From contig JBPBPI010000139.1 of NCBI GenBank assembly GCA_050954885.1, forward strand, positions 1 to 13,820: a stretch of 13,820 nt of DNA, written 5' to 3'. The translations under genes and the position numbers were made by a program. Under the pieces are notes generated by a model. The model did not search any database, was not told the DNA's origin, and saw nothing but the letters and a program-made list of their open reading frames with translations. The first letter of the stretch is position 1; every line of letters starts with the position of its first letter. This DNA is from JBPBPI01 sp050954885. GTDB lineage: Bacteria > Pseudomonadota > Alphaproteobacteria > Caedimonadales > Caedimonadaceae. This document shows positions 6,824-13,820 of the stretch, in pieces.

Positions 6824-7297
6824 ATGTTTCAAAAAATGATGTTGGTTGTAGGGGTGGCTTTTTGTATTTCTTCGGCAGACGCCACAACACAAGATGTTGC
6901 GCCCTCTAAATCCATTGTAGTTGAGACCAAATCAGGCGACTTAACATTGAAAGACTTAATCGAAGCTTGCTCAAAAATTGCACAAAGTGTTTCTAGCAAA
7001 CGAGCCAATAAAGACATGGTTGGTGATATCATTTCAATTCATAATAAAAATTATGAAATACGCTTTTTCAGCTTTGAAGATACTTCTGGAAAATTACCTA
7101 AAGACATGACATTTCAACAATACGTCATTGAGCGCGCTTTGCTTGATGCAAAAAGTATTGCCATGGACCCATTGCCCGGCATTCATTTTGAAAGCTTTGA
7201 TTATCGCCGTTCAGACTTAAAAGATGGTGTTTATTTCAGTATGGCCGTTCGTCCCATAAATGGCAAAAAGCCATCAACTAATACCGAAAAGATATAA
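6824..7297 (+). CDS. Exported protein of unknown function
   Basis: The 157-residue product has a signal peptide (MFQKMMLVVGVAFCISSADA, cleavage near residue 20-21). The mature region of about 135 residues mixes charged and hydrophobic stretches, for example SGDLTLKDLIEACSKIAQSV, then a beta-like KNYEIRFFSFEDTSG, then GVYFSMAVRPINGKKP. The mature part has no Cys pairs, repeats or recognisable motif. The start is supported by AGGAT 9 nt upstream of the ATG. It follows the lytic transglycosylase on the same strand with its own promoter candidate, and converges on the pseudouridine synthase with a 6-bp gap. It is probably periplasmic. I cannot assign a function. Confidence 0.7.
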   Translation: MFQKMMLVVGVAFCISSADATTQDVAPSKSIVVETKSGDLTLKDLIEACSKIAQSVSSKRANKDMVGDIISIHNKNYEIRFFSFEDTSGKLPKDMTFQQYVIERALLDAKSIAMDPLPGIHFESFDYRRSDLKDGVYFSMAVRPINGKKPSTNTEKI

Positions 7298-7303
7298 TCT
7301 ATT

Positions 7304-8251
7304 TTAAATCGGATGATTGAACCCCAAACGAGCATAAGTATCCGCCATTTCAGAGGGAAGAGGGGCTATAAATGTCTTGGTGCGTCCATTGGGCAATGTC
7401 AAAGATAAAGTGCGGGCATGAAGGTGAAGACGAAATTTCTCAGAAATAGGATGGGCTGCTTTCCCGCCATACTTGCCATCACCTAGAATAGGACATCCTA
7501 AAGATAGACTATGGACACGAATTTGATGGGTTCGACCCGTCTCAGGCATGAATTCAATCCAGGTAATACCTTGATTTGACGATTTAACTTTATAGCGCGT
7601 GCTGGCATTGAGACCATTTTCTATATCAATCGCCATTTTCTCGCCCATTTTGCCAGGCAGTTTTAAAATAGGCAAATTAATAGTGCCTTCCAATTTTGAT
7701 GGCACGCCAACCACCAAAGCCCAATAGATTTTTTGAACATCTCGTTCTTTAAATTGTGCGGTAATCCAAGCAGAATCACGGGCTGATTTTGCAAATATAA
7801 TAACGCCACTGGTATCTTTGTCCAAACGATGGGTCATTCTGAATTCGCTGGCTTCTTCTAAAGGCAATGCTTGAACAATTTGATCTAAAGAAATTTTTGT
7901 GTTGGTGCCGCCTTGAGAAGCAAGTCCCGCTGGTTTATTGATCACCAAAACATGCGCATCTTGATATAAAATAGCCTGTTCAATTTTGGCAATCCACAAA
8001 GGATCAATTCGTGGCTTTGAAGATATGTGTTCAGGATGAATGAGGGTCGGAGGCAGGCGTACCTCTTGACCTTCTTCTAACACGACATGAGTTTTGGTAC
8101 GTCCACCGTTGAGGCGAACTTGGCCAGTGCGAATCCATTTTTGTAAAATATTATAATTTTCAAAAGGACATTGTTGTTTCAACCACCGATCGAGGCGAAC
8201 GCCTGCGTTGGCACGGGTGATGATTATTTTTTGAACAGGATGTTTGGTCAT
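7304..8251 (-). CDS. rluC: 23S rRNA pseudouridine synthase, RluC-like
   Basis: The 315-residue product is a RluA-family pseudouridine synthase, which isomerises uridines in 23S rRNA. An S4 RNA-binding domain occupies about residues 16-70 (VRLDRWLKQQ, GQVRLNGGRTK). The catalytic domain has VLVINKPAGLASQGG (101-115), HRLDKDTSGVIIFAKS (141-156; Asp144 is the nucleophile), VQKIYWALVVG, TGRTHQIRVHSLSLGCPILGD and a final LHARTLSL block. The NKPxGxxxxGG form and the S4 domain favour RluC (which modifies positions 955/2504/2580 in E. coli) over RluD or RluA. Length is near the E. coli protein's 319. It is encoded convergently with the 6824 gene. The exact target uridines cannot be read from sequence. 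Confidence 0.85.
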   Translation of the reverse strand: MTKHPVQKIIITRANAGVRLDRWLKQQCPFENYNILQKWIRTGQVRLNGGRTKTHVVLEEGQEVRLPPTLIHPEHISSKPRIDPLWIAKIEQAILYQDAHVLVINKPAGLASQGGTNTKISLDQIVQALPLEEASEFRMTHRLDKDTSGVIIFAKSARDSAWITAQFKERDVQKIYWALVVGVPSKLEGTINLPILKLPGKMGEKMAIDIENGLNASTRYKVKSSNQGITWIEFMPETGRTHQIRVHSLSLGCPILGDGKYGGKAAHPISEKFRLHLHARTLSLTLPNGRTKTFIAPLPSEMADTYARLGFNHPI

Positions 8252-8340
8252 GGAAAATTTTTGTCTCTAAAAAATGCTAAGATGGCCCTTTACTTATCAT
8301 GATTTCAAAGACGATGCGAGGCTTATCCGGGGGTTGATGA

Positions 8341-8389
8341 CCGATTTTTGAAAATAAATGCACTTTTTTGTCATTTATTTTAATTTCGG
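8341..8389. repeat. Long imperfect hairpin upstream of the tRNA promoter
   Basis: AAAATAAATG (8351-8360) pairs perfectly with CATTTATTTT (8372-8381) around an 11-nt T-rich loop. Outside this, CCGA (8341-8344) can pair with TCGG (8386-8389). It lies between the divergent RluC-like gene and tRNA-Lys, just before the tRNA -35 box. It might isolate the tRNA promoter from read-through, but no known transcript enters it from the left. Confidence 0.35.
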
Positions 8390-8391
8390 GG

Positions 8392-8420
8392 TTGACCTAA
8401 GGCCTCGAGAAGCATAATTT
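8392..8420 (+). promoter_or_regulatory. Promoter for tRNA-Lys
   Basis: TTGACC (8392-8397) is followed by an AT-rich -10 region containing CATAATTT (8413-8420). The TAATTT register gives a 17-bp spacer. The start would be near 8427, shortly before the tRNA at 8450. The same TTGACC box stands before rpsT. Confidence 0.5.
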
Positions 8421-8449
8421 CGAGACACAGTTTTAAGAAATCTTTCTAA

Positions 8450-8525
8450 GGGCGCTTAGCTCAGCTGGTAGAGCACCTGACTTTTAATCAGGGAGTCACA
8501 GGTTCGAATCCCGTAGCGCCCACCA
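8450..8525 (+). tRNA. tRNA-Lys (UUU), CCA encoded
   Basis: The acceptor stem GGGCGCT (8450-8456) pairs with AGCGCCC (8515-8521), and discriminator A and CCA (8523-8525) are encoded. The D arm reads TAGCTCAGCTGGTAGAGC. The anticodon arm CCTGA-CTTTTAA-TCAGG has anticodon TTT at 8483-8485. The T arm is CACAGGTTCGAATCCCGTA-like with the standard GGTTCGAATCC. All stems are intact. Confidence 0.97.
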
Positions 8526-8594
8526 CCCTCCTTAGAAAACTTGTTTTATTCACATAAGAATCTTTATTTATTCCAAAACCTCAACATCATCTGG

Positions 8595-8623
8595 TTGACC
8601 TCTTTTAAACAGTCGTGTATAAC
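8595..8623 (+). promoter_or_regulatory. Strong sigma-70-type promoter for rpsT
   Basis: TTGACC (8595-8600), a 17-bp spacer and TATAAC (8618-8623) make a near-consensus promoter. Transcription would begin near 8630, about 30 nt before the S20 start at 8661. This argues against any upstream start of the rpsT frame (an in-frame ATG exists at 8541). Confidence 0.7.
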
Positions 8624-8660
8624 CAGTTTTAACTTTGAATCTCAAGAAAGAAAATGTGTT

Positions 8661-8924
8661 ATGGCAAATATTGAATCAGCAAAAAAGCGCGCTCGTCAAA
8701 ATATCGTGCGCAACACACGTAATCACGCACGTATTACCAGAATTCGTACTTTTTTACGTAAAGTCGAAGAAGCAATCACAGCTGGCGATAAAAATGTGGC
8801 ACAAGAATCTTTAAAAGTAGCACAACCTGAAATTATGCGTGGCGTTAGCAAAGGTGTCTTGCATATCAATACGGCATCTCGCAAAGTGTCTCGTCTTGCC
8901 GCACGTGTTAACGCCCTTTCTTAA
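8661..8924 (+). CDS. rpsT: 30S ribosomal protein S20
   Basis: The 87-residue product starts MANIESAKKRARQNIVRNTR, the typical S20 N terminus, and is rich in Lys/Arg. It ends in the helical segment GVLHINTASRKVSRLAARVN. S20 binds 16S rRNA early in 30S assembly. The start at 8661 is chosen because it gives the canonical MANxxSAKKR beginning and lies about 30 nt after the promoter at 8595-8623. The longer in-frame reading from 8541 would include promoter sequence. The ribosome site is weak (AAGAAAG upstream). Its place just before dnaA is an arrangement common in Alphaproteobacteria. Confidence 0.96.
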   Translation: MANIESAKKRARQNIVRNTRNHARITRIRTFLRKVEEAITAGDKNVAQESLKVAQPEIMRGVSKGVLHINTASRKVSRLAARVNALS

Positions 8925-9103
8925 GCCTTCATTAATAAAGTTAGAAGATATTTAAAATTATATTTTGACCTTACTTTTTTGATGTAAAACTTAAGATTTT
9001 AAGCAAGAGCATTCAACATTGAATCTCTAACCATGGAGCCACTAGACGTGAATTTTCTTTGTGTAAATTTTCGACTTCAGTTCCTAAATCGATTTTCTTG
9101 TCC

Positions 9104-10504
9104 ATGACATCAAATAACGAATTAAAAACATTGATGACAGCGTGTTGGGAAGAGGCACGATCGACATTTTTTCTTGAATTCGGTGAAGCCACTTTTAAAA
9201 GCTGGCTTGCTTCTTTAAAATTTAATGAATTTATTTCAGGTCGGTTTGTCATTGCAGCTCCCACACGTTTTATGCGGGATTGGATTCAAACTCATTACGC
9301 AACAAAAATTTTAGAAATTTTACAACGTTTTGATCCTCGAATCTTAGCCATCGATTTAATTGTTGATGCAAACTTATTAAAGATACCCGCAAGTGAGACT
9401 TCATCATCTGAAAATGTTTCCGAATCTGTGACTTCAGTAGGTAATACTGACACAGAATTTGAGGATAGTAATCTTCAAGTGATTGGTTCTCGGCTTGAGC
9501 CACGTTATACCTTTGATGCTTTTGTGGTCGGAAAATCCAATGAATTGGCTCATGCGGCGGCACGTCGTGTAGCAGAAGCCGACACTGTTACCTTTAATCC
9601 CCTTTTCCTTTATGGTGGCGTGGGCCTTGGAAAAACCCACTTAATGCATGCGATTGCGTGGCATATTCAAAAATGTCATCCCCAGCAGCGTGTGATTTAT
9701 CTGTCTGCTGAAAAATTTATGTATTTGTTCGTCAAAGCTTTAAGATTTAAAGACACTATGGCGTTTAAAGAACAATTCAGATCTGTTGATGTATTAATGA
9801 TCGATGATTTTCAATTCATCAGCGGTAAAGATTCAACCCAAGAAGAATTTTTTCATACCTTCAATGCTTTAGTTGATCAAAATCATCAAGTTATTATATC
9901 TGCTGATAAATCACCCTCTGATATTGAAGGCCTCGAAGCCCGCATGCGCTCGCGTTTGGTGTGGGGATTGATGGTGGACATTCACCCCATGACGTATGAG
10001 CTAGGACTTGGAATTTTACAGTCTAAAGTTGAGCAAATGGGACGCGATGTTCCTTTAAAAGTACTCGAATTTTTGGCCCACAAGATTACATCCAATGTGC
10101 GTGAACTTGAAGGAGCGCTCAATCGGATTATCGCTCATTCTATGCTGGTAGGACGTGAAATTACCGTTGAATCTGCCATGGATGTGCTCCGAGATTTATT
10201 ACGTGCTAACGATCGTCGTGTCTCTATTGATGAAATTCAGAAAAAAGTGGCCGAACATTTTAATATTAAATTGTCCGATATGTATTCCTCGCGTCGTCTT
10301 CAATCGGTTGCGCGGCCTCGTCAAATTGCTATGTACTTGGCCAAACAACTTACTTCTTTATCGTTACCTGAAATTGGACGCAAATTTGGTGGTCGCGATC
10401 ATACAACTGTAATTCATGCGATTAAAAAGGTTGAAGAGTTAAGAGAAAGCCACACATCTGTTGCAGAAGATGTCGATCTTTTAAAACGAATGTTGCAAAG
10501 CTAA
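9104..10504 (+). CDS. dnaA: Chromosomal replication initiator DnaA
   Basis: The 466-residue product opens melted origin DNA as an ATP-bound oligomer. Domain I (about 1-85) precedes a Ser-rich linker (about 95-128). The AAA+ domain III has Walker A GGVGLGKTH (171-179), Walker B VLMIDDF (230-236), sensor region IISADKSPSDIEGLEARMRSRL with its arginine-finger position kept, and sensor II SNVRELEGAL (330-339). Domain IV ends with the DnaA-box-binding signature GGRDHTTVIHAIKKV (429-443). In YELGLGIL (near residue 301) a Gly stands where many DnaA proteins have Arg. ATG 9104 was chosen because domain I then has normal length; TTG 9059 would extend the protein by 15. No DnaA box or oriC-like cluster is seen near it. 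A TTGACC at 8965-8970 may be its -35 box, but the matching -10 is poor. Confidence 0.97.
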   Translation: MTSNNELKTLMTACWEEARSTFFLEFGEATFKSWLASLKFNEFISGRFVIAAPTRFMRDWIQTHYATKILEILQRFDPRILAIDLIVDANLLKIPASETSSSENVSESVTSVGNTDTEFEDSNLQVIGSRLEPRYTFDAFVVGKSNELAHAAARRVAEADTVTFNPLFLYGGVGLGKTHLMHAIAWHIQKCHPQQRVIYLSAEKFMYLFVKALRFKDTMAFKEQFRSVDVLMIDDFQFISGKDSTQEEFFHTFNALVDQNHQVIISADKSPSDIEGLEARMRSRLVWGLMVDIHPMTYELGLGILQSKVEQMGRDVPLKVLEFLAHKITSNVRELEGALNRIIAHSMLVGREITVESAMDVLRDLLRANDRRVSIDEIQKKVAEHFNIKLSDMYSSRRLQSVARPRQIAMYLAKQLTSLSLPEIGRKFGGRDHTTVIHAIKKVEELRESHTSVAEDVDLLKRMLQS

Positions 10505-10543
10505 AATCTTTTAACTTTCTTATAAAGTTGATAAATATTTTTA

Positions 10544-11272
10544 ATGAAAACAATATCTATTAAAACCCACAAGATTTTGCACGGTGAATTATTAGAAACA
10601 ATATTAGATTCATATATATTGAATTTATCAGAGAGGTCTATTGTTGCGATCACCTCTAAAATTATCAGTGTGATTGAAGGACGATATGTTTACAAGAAAA
10701 ATACCGATATATATCAGTTAATTAAGCAAGAAGCAGATCAAATCTTAAAAACAGATTTAAATCTCTATAATATCTATCTCACTATAAAAGATGGCCTACT
10801 TATCCCTTCTGCCGGTATTGATGAATCAAATGTTGATGATGTTTATGTCTTGTATCCTTATGATGTTTGGCAAACAGCCGAAAAGATTTGGCAATATCTG
10901 CGTGAAAAACATAAAATCAAAGAACTTGGTGTGATTATTACAGATAGTCATACCACAATCATGAGGCGCGGCGTGACAGGTATTGCCCTTAGCTGGTGTG
11001 GCTTTAATCCTTTATATTCATATATTGGAAAATTAGATCTTTGTAATAAACCTTTAAGAGTCACACAGATTAATATATTGGATTCACTTGCTGTCAGTAC
11101 TGTCTTTGTCATGGGAGAAGGCAATGAGCAAACACCTATGGCTATGATAACAGACGCGCCACATATGACTTTTTTAGACAGACCACCCACAAAAAAAGAG
11201 CGCGACAGTATTTTAATAAAACCAGAAGAAGATCTGTATGGTCCTCTGTTGGCATCAGGTGACTGGGAATAA
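10544..11272 (+). CDS. CofE-like gamma-glutamyl ligase domain protein
   Basis: The 242-residue product resembles the F420-0:L-glutamate ligase (CofE/FbiB N-terminal) domain, which adds gamma-linked glutamate using GTP. Seen motifs: LSERSIVAITSKIISVIEGR (29-48), the family's early 'SK..S..EG' block; LLIPSAGIDESNVD (about 85-98), like the AGIDESN motif; and VIITDSHTTIMRRGVTGIALS (about 131-151), like ITDshgRPfRxGxxGvAig. The length is typical for stand-alone CofE. It starts 39 nt after dnaA and may be cotranscribed. No other F420 biosynthesis gene is in the window and the likely host group is not known for F420, so the substrate may be another acid (a folate-like role has been suggested for related proteins). 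The ribosome site is weak. Confidence 0.7.
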   Translation: MKTISIKTHKILHGELLETILDSYILNLSERSIVAITSKIISVIEGRYVYKKNTDIYQLIKQEADQILKTDLNLYNIYLTIKDGLLIPSAGIDESNVDDVYVLYPYDVWQTAEKIWQYLREKHKIKELGVIITDSHTTIMRRGVTGIALSWCGFNPLYSYIGKLDLCNKPLRVTQINILDSLAVSTVFVMGEGNEQTPMAMITDAPHMTFLDRPPTKKERDSILIKPEEDLYGPLLASGDWE

Positions 11273-11277
11273 TCTTA

Positions 11278-12036
11278 TCATAAATCTGATTTCTTGCGCG
11301 AATGAATACCGTGGGGATTGACCAAATCAGAAATAATGCCACGAAAGGTACGAATTTCTTGAGCCGTGAAAGGCACGCGAGAAAACATCGTACGGATTGA
11401 TTGCACCATCTTTGGCTTCTTATGAGCCGTGCGGAAATAACCGGCTTTGTCCAGTTCTGTCTCTAAATGTTCAAACATGCCGGTTAATTCTTGTTTGGTC
11501 GCCATTTGTGTTTCAGTTTGTTGCAAAGAAATAGTATTTTCTGCTGTTTTTAAATGAACTTGGTAAAATTCATAAGATATTAAAAGAACCGCTTGCGCTA
11601 AATTGAGTGAGCTGAAATCGGGATTTAAGGGTACGGAAATGGTGCCTGAACATAAAGCCACATCTTCATTAGTCAGCCCCGATCGTTCAGGGCCAAAAAG
11701 GACACCAAATTCCTGATTTTCTTGCCGGTGTTGTTGCATTAAATGACCAACTTGATGAGGCGTCATATGTAATGAAATCATATCTCGAGGACGTGCGGTT
11801 GTGGCATAAAGATGATGAAGATCTGCCATAGCTTCACGCGTGCTTTGAAAAATTTTCACAGTGTTGAGAATTTCATCAGCACCAGCCGCCAAAGCTTGAG
11901 CCTCGCGCGCGCGCGGATCGGCTTGTGGATTAATTAATCTTAAATCACGCAGGCCAAAGTTAAGCATAGCGCGAGCAACCGCACCGATATTTTGTGCCAG
12001 TTGTGTCTCGACCAAAAGAATTGCGGGACCTGACAT
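11278..12036 (-). CDS. trmJ: TrmJ-like tRNA/rRNA 2'-O-methyltransferase (SPOUT)
   Basis: The 252-residue product is a TrmH-family SPOUT methyltransferase; TrmJ methylates the 2'-O of position 32 in tRNA. Motif 1 is NIGAVARAMLNFG (16-28), motif 2 LFGPERSGLTNEDV (113-126), and motif 3 VPLNPDFSSLNLAQAVLL (135-152). These form the knotted SAM site. The C-terminal extension (HKKPKMVQSIRTMFSRVPFT) is typical of the TrmJ/LasT group. The start at 12036 is fixed by AAGGAC 7 nt upstream and by the family start MSGPAILLVE; a longer in-frame ATG at 12102 lacks support. It converges on the CofE-like gene with a 5-bp gap and diverges from accD. Confidence 0.85.
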   Translation of the reverse strand: MSGPAILLVETQLAQNIGAVARAMLNFGLRDLRLINPQADPRAREAQALAAGADEILNTVKIFQSTREAMADLHHLYATTARPRDMISLHMTPHQVGHLMQQHRQENQEFGVLFGPERSGLTNEDVALCSGTISVPLNPDFSSLNLAQAVLLISYEFYQVHLKTAENTISLQQTETQMATKQELTGMFEHLETELDKAGYFRTAHKKPKMVQSIRTMFSRVPFTAQEIRTFRGIISDLVNPHGIHSRKKSDL

Positions 12037-12111
12037 AAACTTGTCCTTTTTATAAAAAACCTTAATGATCCCTAAAGTGTCGTTAAATGAGAAAAAATAC
12101 AACTGTTAAAG

Positions 12112-12140
12112 GGGACAAAATTGTAAAAGTGTGCTAGATT
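12112..12140 (+). promoter_or_regulatory. Candidate promoter for accD
   Basis: GGGACA (12112-12117), a 17-bp spacer and TAGATT (12135-12140) preceded by TGC suggest an extended -10 promoter. Transcription would start near 12147, leaving a leader of about 60 nt before accD. The -35 box is only partly like the consensus. Confidence 0.4.
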
Positions 12141-12205
12141 TTGCTCAATGATATCACTTAAAATGTTAACAACACGTTGTATTTATTAAGGAAATTAAGA
12201 ATAAT

Positions 12206-13084
12206 ATGAATTGGTTAACGAACTTTGTACGTCCTAAACTCAGGGCTTTGGTGGGACGTGAAGTGCCTGAAAATCTTTGGGATAAATGTTCAAAATGTGA
12301 ACAGATGATTTTTCATCGCGACCTTGAAGATAATTTATATGTCTGTCGTCATTGTAGCCATCATATGCGTCTGGATGCTAAAAAGCGTTTAAAAATGTTG
12401 TTTGATCAAGGTGAGTATCAACGTCTTAGTGTGCCCGGTGTTTTCTATGATCCCTTAAAATTTCGCGACACTAAAAAATATATTGATCGATTGAAAGAGG
12501 CCCGTCAAAAAACTCAGGAAGATGACGCGGTAATTGTTGCCAAAGGAGCCGTGGGCGGCAAACCAGTGGTCATGGTTGTGTTCGATTTTAATTTTATGGG
12601 TGGGTCCATGGGGGCGGCTGTTGGCAATGGTATTGTTGAAGCTGCTGAAGAAGCCTTAAAGTTAAAGGCAGCATTGATTATCGTTCCGGCATCGGGTGGC
12701 GCACGTATGCAAGAAGGTATCATTTCTTTGATGCAAATGCCGCGCACAACGGTGGCTGTGGCACGGATTCGAGAAGCAAAATTACCCTATATTACTATTT
12801 TAACAGACCCCACCACAGGTGGTGTATCAGCCTCTTTTGCCATGCTAGGTGATATTACTATTGCCGAACCTGGGGCCATGATTGGATTTGCTGGCGCACG
12901 CGTGATTCAACAAACCATCAAACAAGAATTACCTAAGGGATTTCAAACAGCTGAGTATCTTTTGGATCATGGCATGGTGGATATGGTCGTGTCACGTCTT
13001 GAACTTCGACAAAAAATAGTAACACTTTTGTCTTTTGTGATGTCAAAGCCGGTGTCTCCACAGGTGCTGTTGCCTGCTTCTTAA
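12206..13084 (+). CDS. accD: Acetyl-CoA carboxylase carboxyltransferase subunit beta
   Basis: The 292-residue product pairs with AccA to transfer the carboxyl group from biotin carrier protein to acetyl-CoA, giving malonyl-CoA for fatty-acid synthesis. The N-terminal zinc ribbon has Cys28, Cys31, Cys47 and Cys50 (CSKC and CRHC). The crotonase-fold carboxyltransferase core shows FNFMGGSMGAAVGNGI (128-143), PASGGARMQEGIISLMQM (161-178) and TDPTTGGVSASFAMLGDI (200-217). Length is normal. AAGGAA lies about 12 nt before the ATG. In many Alphaproteobacteria folC follows accD; here a small exported-protein gene follows instead, 39 nt downstream. Confidence 0.95.
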   Translation: MNWLTNFVRPKLRALVGREVPENLWDKCSKCEQMIFHRDLEDNLYVCRHCSHHMRLDAKKRLKMLFDQGEYQRLSVPGVFYDPLKFRDTKKYIDRLKEARQKTQEDDAVIVAKGAVGGKPVVMVVFDFNFMGGSMGAAVGNGIVEAAEEALKLKAALIIVPASGGARMQEGIISLMQMPRTTVAVARIREAKLPYITILTDPTTGGVSASFAMLGDITIAEPGAMIGFAGARVIQQTIKQELPKGFQTAEYLLDHGMVDMVVSRLELRQKIVTLLSFVMSKPVSPQVLLPAS

Positions 13085-13123
13085 ATTGAAATAGTGACTT
13101 TTGTAATGTTAGAGAGTTAAACA

Positions 13124-13498
13124 ATGAGACAACAAATCTTAAGTTTCACAGTGGCAAGCATTCTAATAATGCAACCAGTTGAGGCACGTCATAAACATTC
13201 AAGTGATAATACACAAGAAGACATTGTTGTTGAATCCCCAAATGATTATGATATCACCTCAGATGGTACAGTGACCAAGAAAAAAGATACAGCTAAAAAA
13301 TCTTCCACAACAGCACAAGAGACAACCACGCAAATGCCAACCGCAATGAAGGGCGTGGGCATACCAGGCTCACCGAATCAAAAAGATGTTCCTCATGAGT
13401 CAACCCCCAAAGATAGGCATTCTAAAGCTGTTGATAGCTCAAGCAAGGAACATGGTCATCTTATCGTTATTCCTCGCACGCCATCAGATCAAAATTAA
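13124..13498 (+). CDS. Small exported Ser/Thr/Lys-rich protein, unknown function
   Basis: The 124-residue product has a likely signal peptide (MRQQILSFTVASILIMQPVEA, cleavage near residue 21). The mature region is hydrophilic and probably disordered, rich in Ser, Thr, Lys, Asp and His (for example KKKDTAKKSSTTAQETTTQM), and ends with a short hydrophobic patch HLIVIPRTP. No domain, Cys or repeat is recognised. It starts 39 nt after accD on the same strand and may be transcribed with it, although no functional link is apparent. AGAGAG about 10 nt upstream of the ATG could be the ribosome site. Confidence 0.55.
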   Translation: MRQQILSFTVASILIMQPVEARHKHSSDNTQEDIVVESPNDYDITSDGTVTKKKDTAKKSSTTAQETTTQMPTAMKGVGIPGSPNQKDVPHESTPKDRHSKAVDSSSKEHGHLIVIPRTPSDQN

Positions 13499-13541
13499 AG
13501 TTCATATTTAAAAAAGATTATTTTTTCTGCTAAGTCGTTCT

Positions 13542-13820
13542 TTAATTATTTTGCAATTTTTTAAGCACATCGGATGAAAGCCCTGTAGCTTCTGATACTT
13601 TTTCAATAGGTATACCAAGATTCAAAAAATTAAGAGCAATAGTATGAGCAGTTTCTATTTTTCCTTCTGCTTTTCCTTCTGCTTTTCCTTCTGCTTTTCC
13701 TTCTGCTTTTCCTTCTGCTTTTCCTTTCGTCATTCCTTTTTCAAATCCATCGGCTTCGTACTTCTTGATTGTATTGGCCTCAATGCGCCACATCTTCAGA
13801 CGCCCCTCATAGGCCTCTCG
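13542..13820 (-). CDS. Rpn/PD-(D/E)XK transposase-type nuclease, C-terminal part (window edge)
   Basis: The frame is open to the window end, so the gene begins outside. The visible 92 residues read REAYEGRLKMWRIEANTIKK, then GFEKGMTKGKAEG with five Lys-Ala-Glu-Gly units, then ETAHTIALNFLNLGIPIEKV and SEATGLSSDVLKKLQ. This is the typical tail of the Rpn family (recombination-promoting nuclease/putative transposase): a charged Gly-Lys-Glu repeat followed by a small helical domain with GIPxEKVSEATGLS. The nuclease core is not in the window, so activity or completeness cannot be judged. An internal ATG (13793) is not the real start, since family sequence continues upstream of it. Confidence 0.75.
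   Translation of the reverse strand, partial: REAYEGRLKMWRIEANTIKKYEADGFEKGMTKGKAEGKAEGKAEGKAEGKAEGKIETAHTIALNFLNLGIPIEKVSEATGLSSDVLKKLQNN
13661..13720. repeat. Perfect 12-bp tandem repeat, five copies
   Basis: TTCCTTCTGCTT occurs five times without a mismatch, and a partial, diverged copy follows. On the minus strand it encodes five Lys-Ala-Glu-Gly units within the Rpn-like tail. Because the unit is a multiple of three, copy-number change would keep the frame. Confidence 0.9.

Noticed and set aside
8541..8660. N-terminal extension of S20 from an upstream in-frame ATG
   Set aside because: The stretch contains a near-consensus promoter, and the family start is MANIESAKKR at 8661.
8925..9103. 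oriC next to dnaA
   Set aside because: No TTATCCACA-like boxes or AT-rich repeat cluster seen in the spacer.
9270..9563. Minus-strand open frames inside dnaA
   Set aside because: Shadow frames of a gene whose plus-strand product has all the DnaA motifs.
13661..13720. Possible CRISPR or regulatory repeat
   Set aside because: Units are 12 bp, contiguous, without spacers, and encode KAEG in frame in an Rpn-type tail.

Overview
The window looks like chromosome from an AT-rich alphaproteobacterium with a host-associated or intracellular lifestyle; a Holosporales/Paracaedibacter-like lineage is my guess, not shown by the sequence. The evidence is the rpsT-dnaA neighbourhood (common in Alphaproteobacteria), the AT-rich composition, insertion-sequence debris, patatin-like secreted proteins and an Rpn-type nuclease fragment.

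Region 1 (1-5174) is accessory and rearranged. It begins with the degenerate end of an IS630-type element. Next is an O-acyltransferase gene (acyltransferase-3 plus C-terminal SGNH domain) on the minus strand, broken by one in-frame amber codon. This gene sits almost exactly between two 71-bp inverted repeats flanked by TA dinucleotides. Directly against the right repeat lies a 923-bp IS630-family element whose transposase is split in two frames at an A8 slippery run. The IS has beheaded a patatin-like gene, and an apparently intact paralogue of that gene follows.

Region 2 (5175-5541) has no protein gene. It holds a minus-strand intrinsic terminator preceded by several stem-loops, a candidate structured RNA, and a 13-bp perfect hairpin.

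Region 3 (5542-8251) has a small one-helix membrane protein (minus), an exported SLT-type lytic transglycosylase, an exported protein of unknown function, and an RluC-like 23S rRNA pseudouridine synthase (minus).

Region 4 (8392-13498) is housekeeping: tRNA-Lys(UUU), rpsT and dnaA, then a CofE-like gamma-glutamyl ligase domain protein, a TrmJ-like tRNA 2'-O-methyltransferase (minus), accD and a small exported Ser/Thr/Lys-rich protein. The tRNA and rpsT each have a TTGACC-type promoter. The window ends inside the C-terminal part of an Rpn/PD-(D/E)XK family gene (minus) that carries a perfect 12-bp x5 tandem repeat.

The core genes serve translation (tRNA-Lys, S20, RluC, TrmJ), replication initiation (DnaA) and fatty-acid synthesis (AccD). 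The accessory genes are mostly envelope-directed or exported (acyltransferase, lytic transglycosylase, patatins, unknown secreted proteins). No complete new defence or metabolic system is visible. The most unusual structure is the acyltransferase gene packaged between transposon-like inverted repeats.
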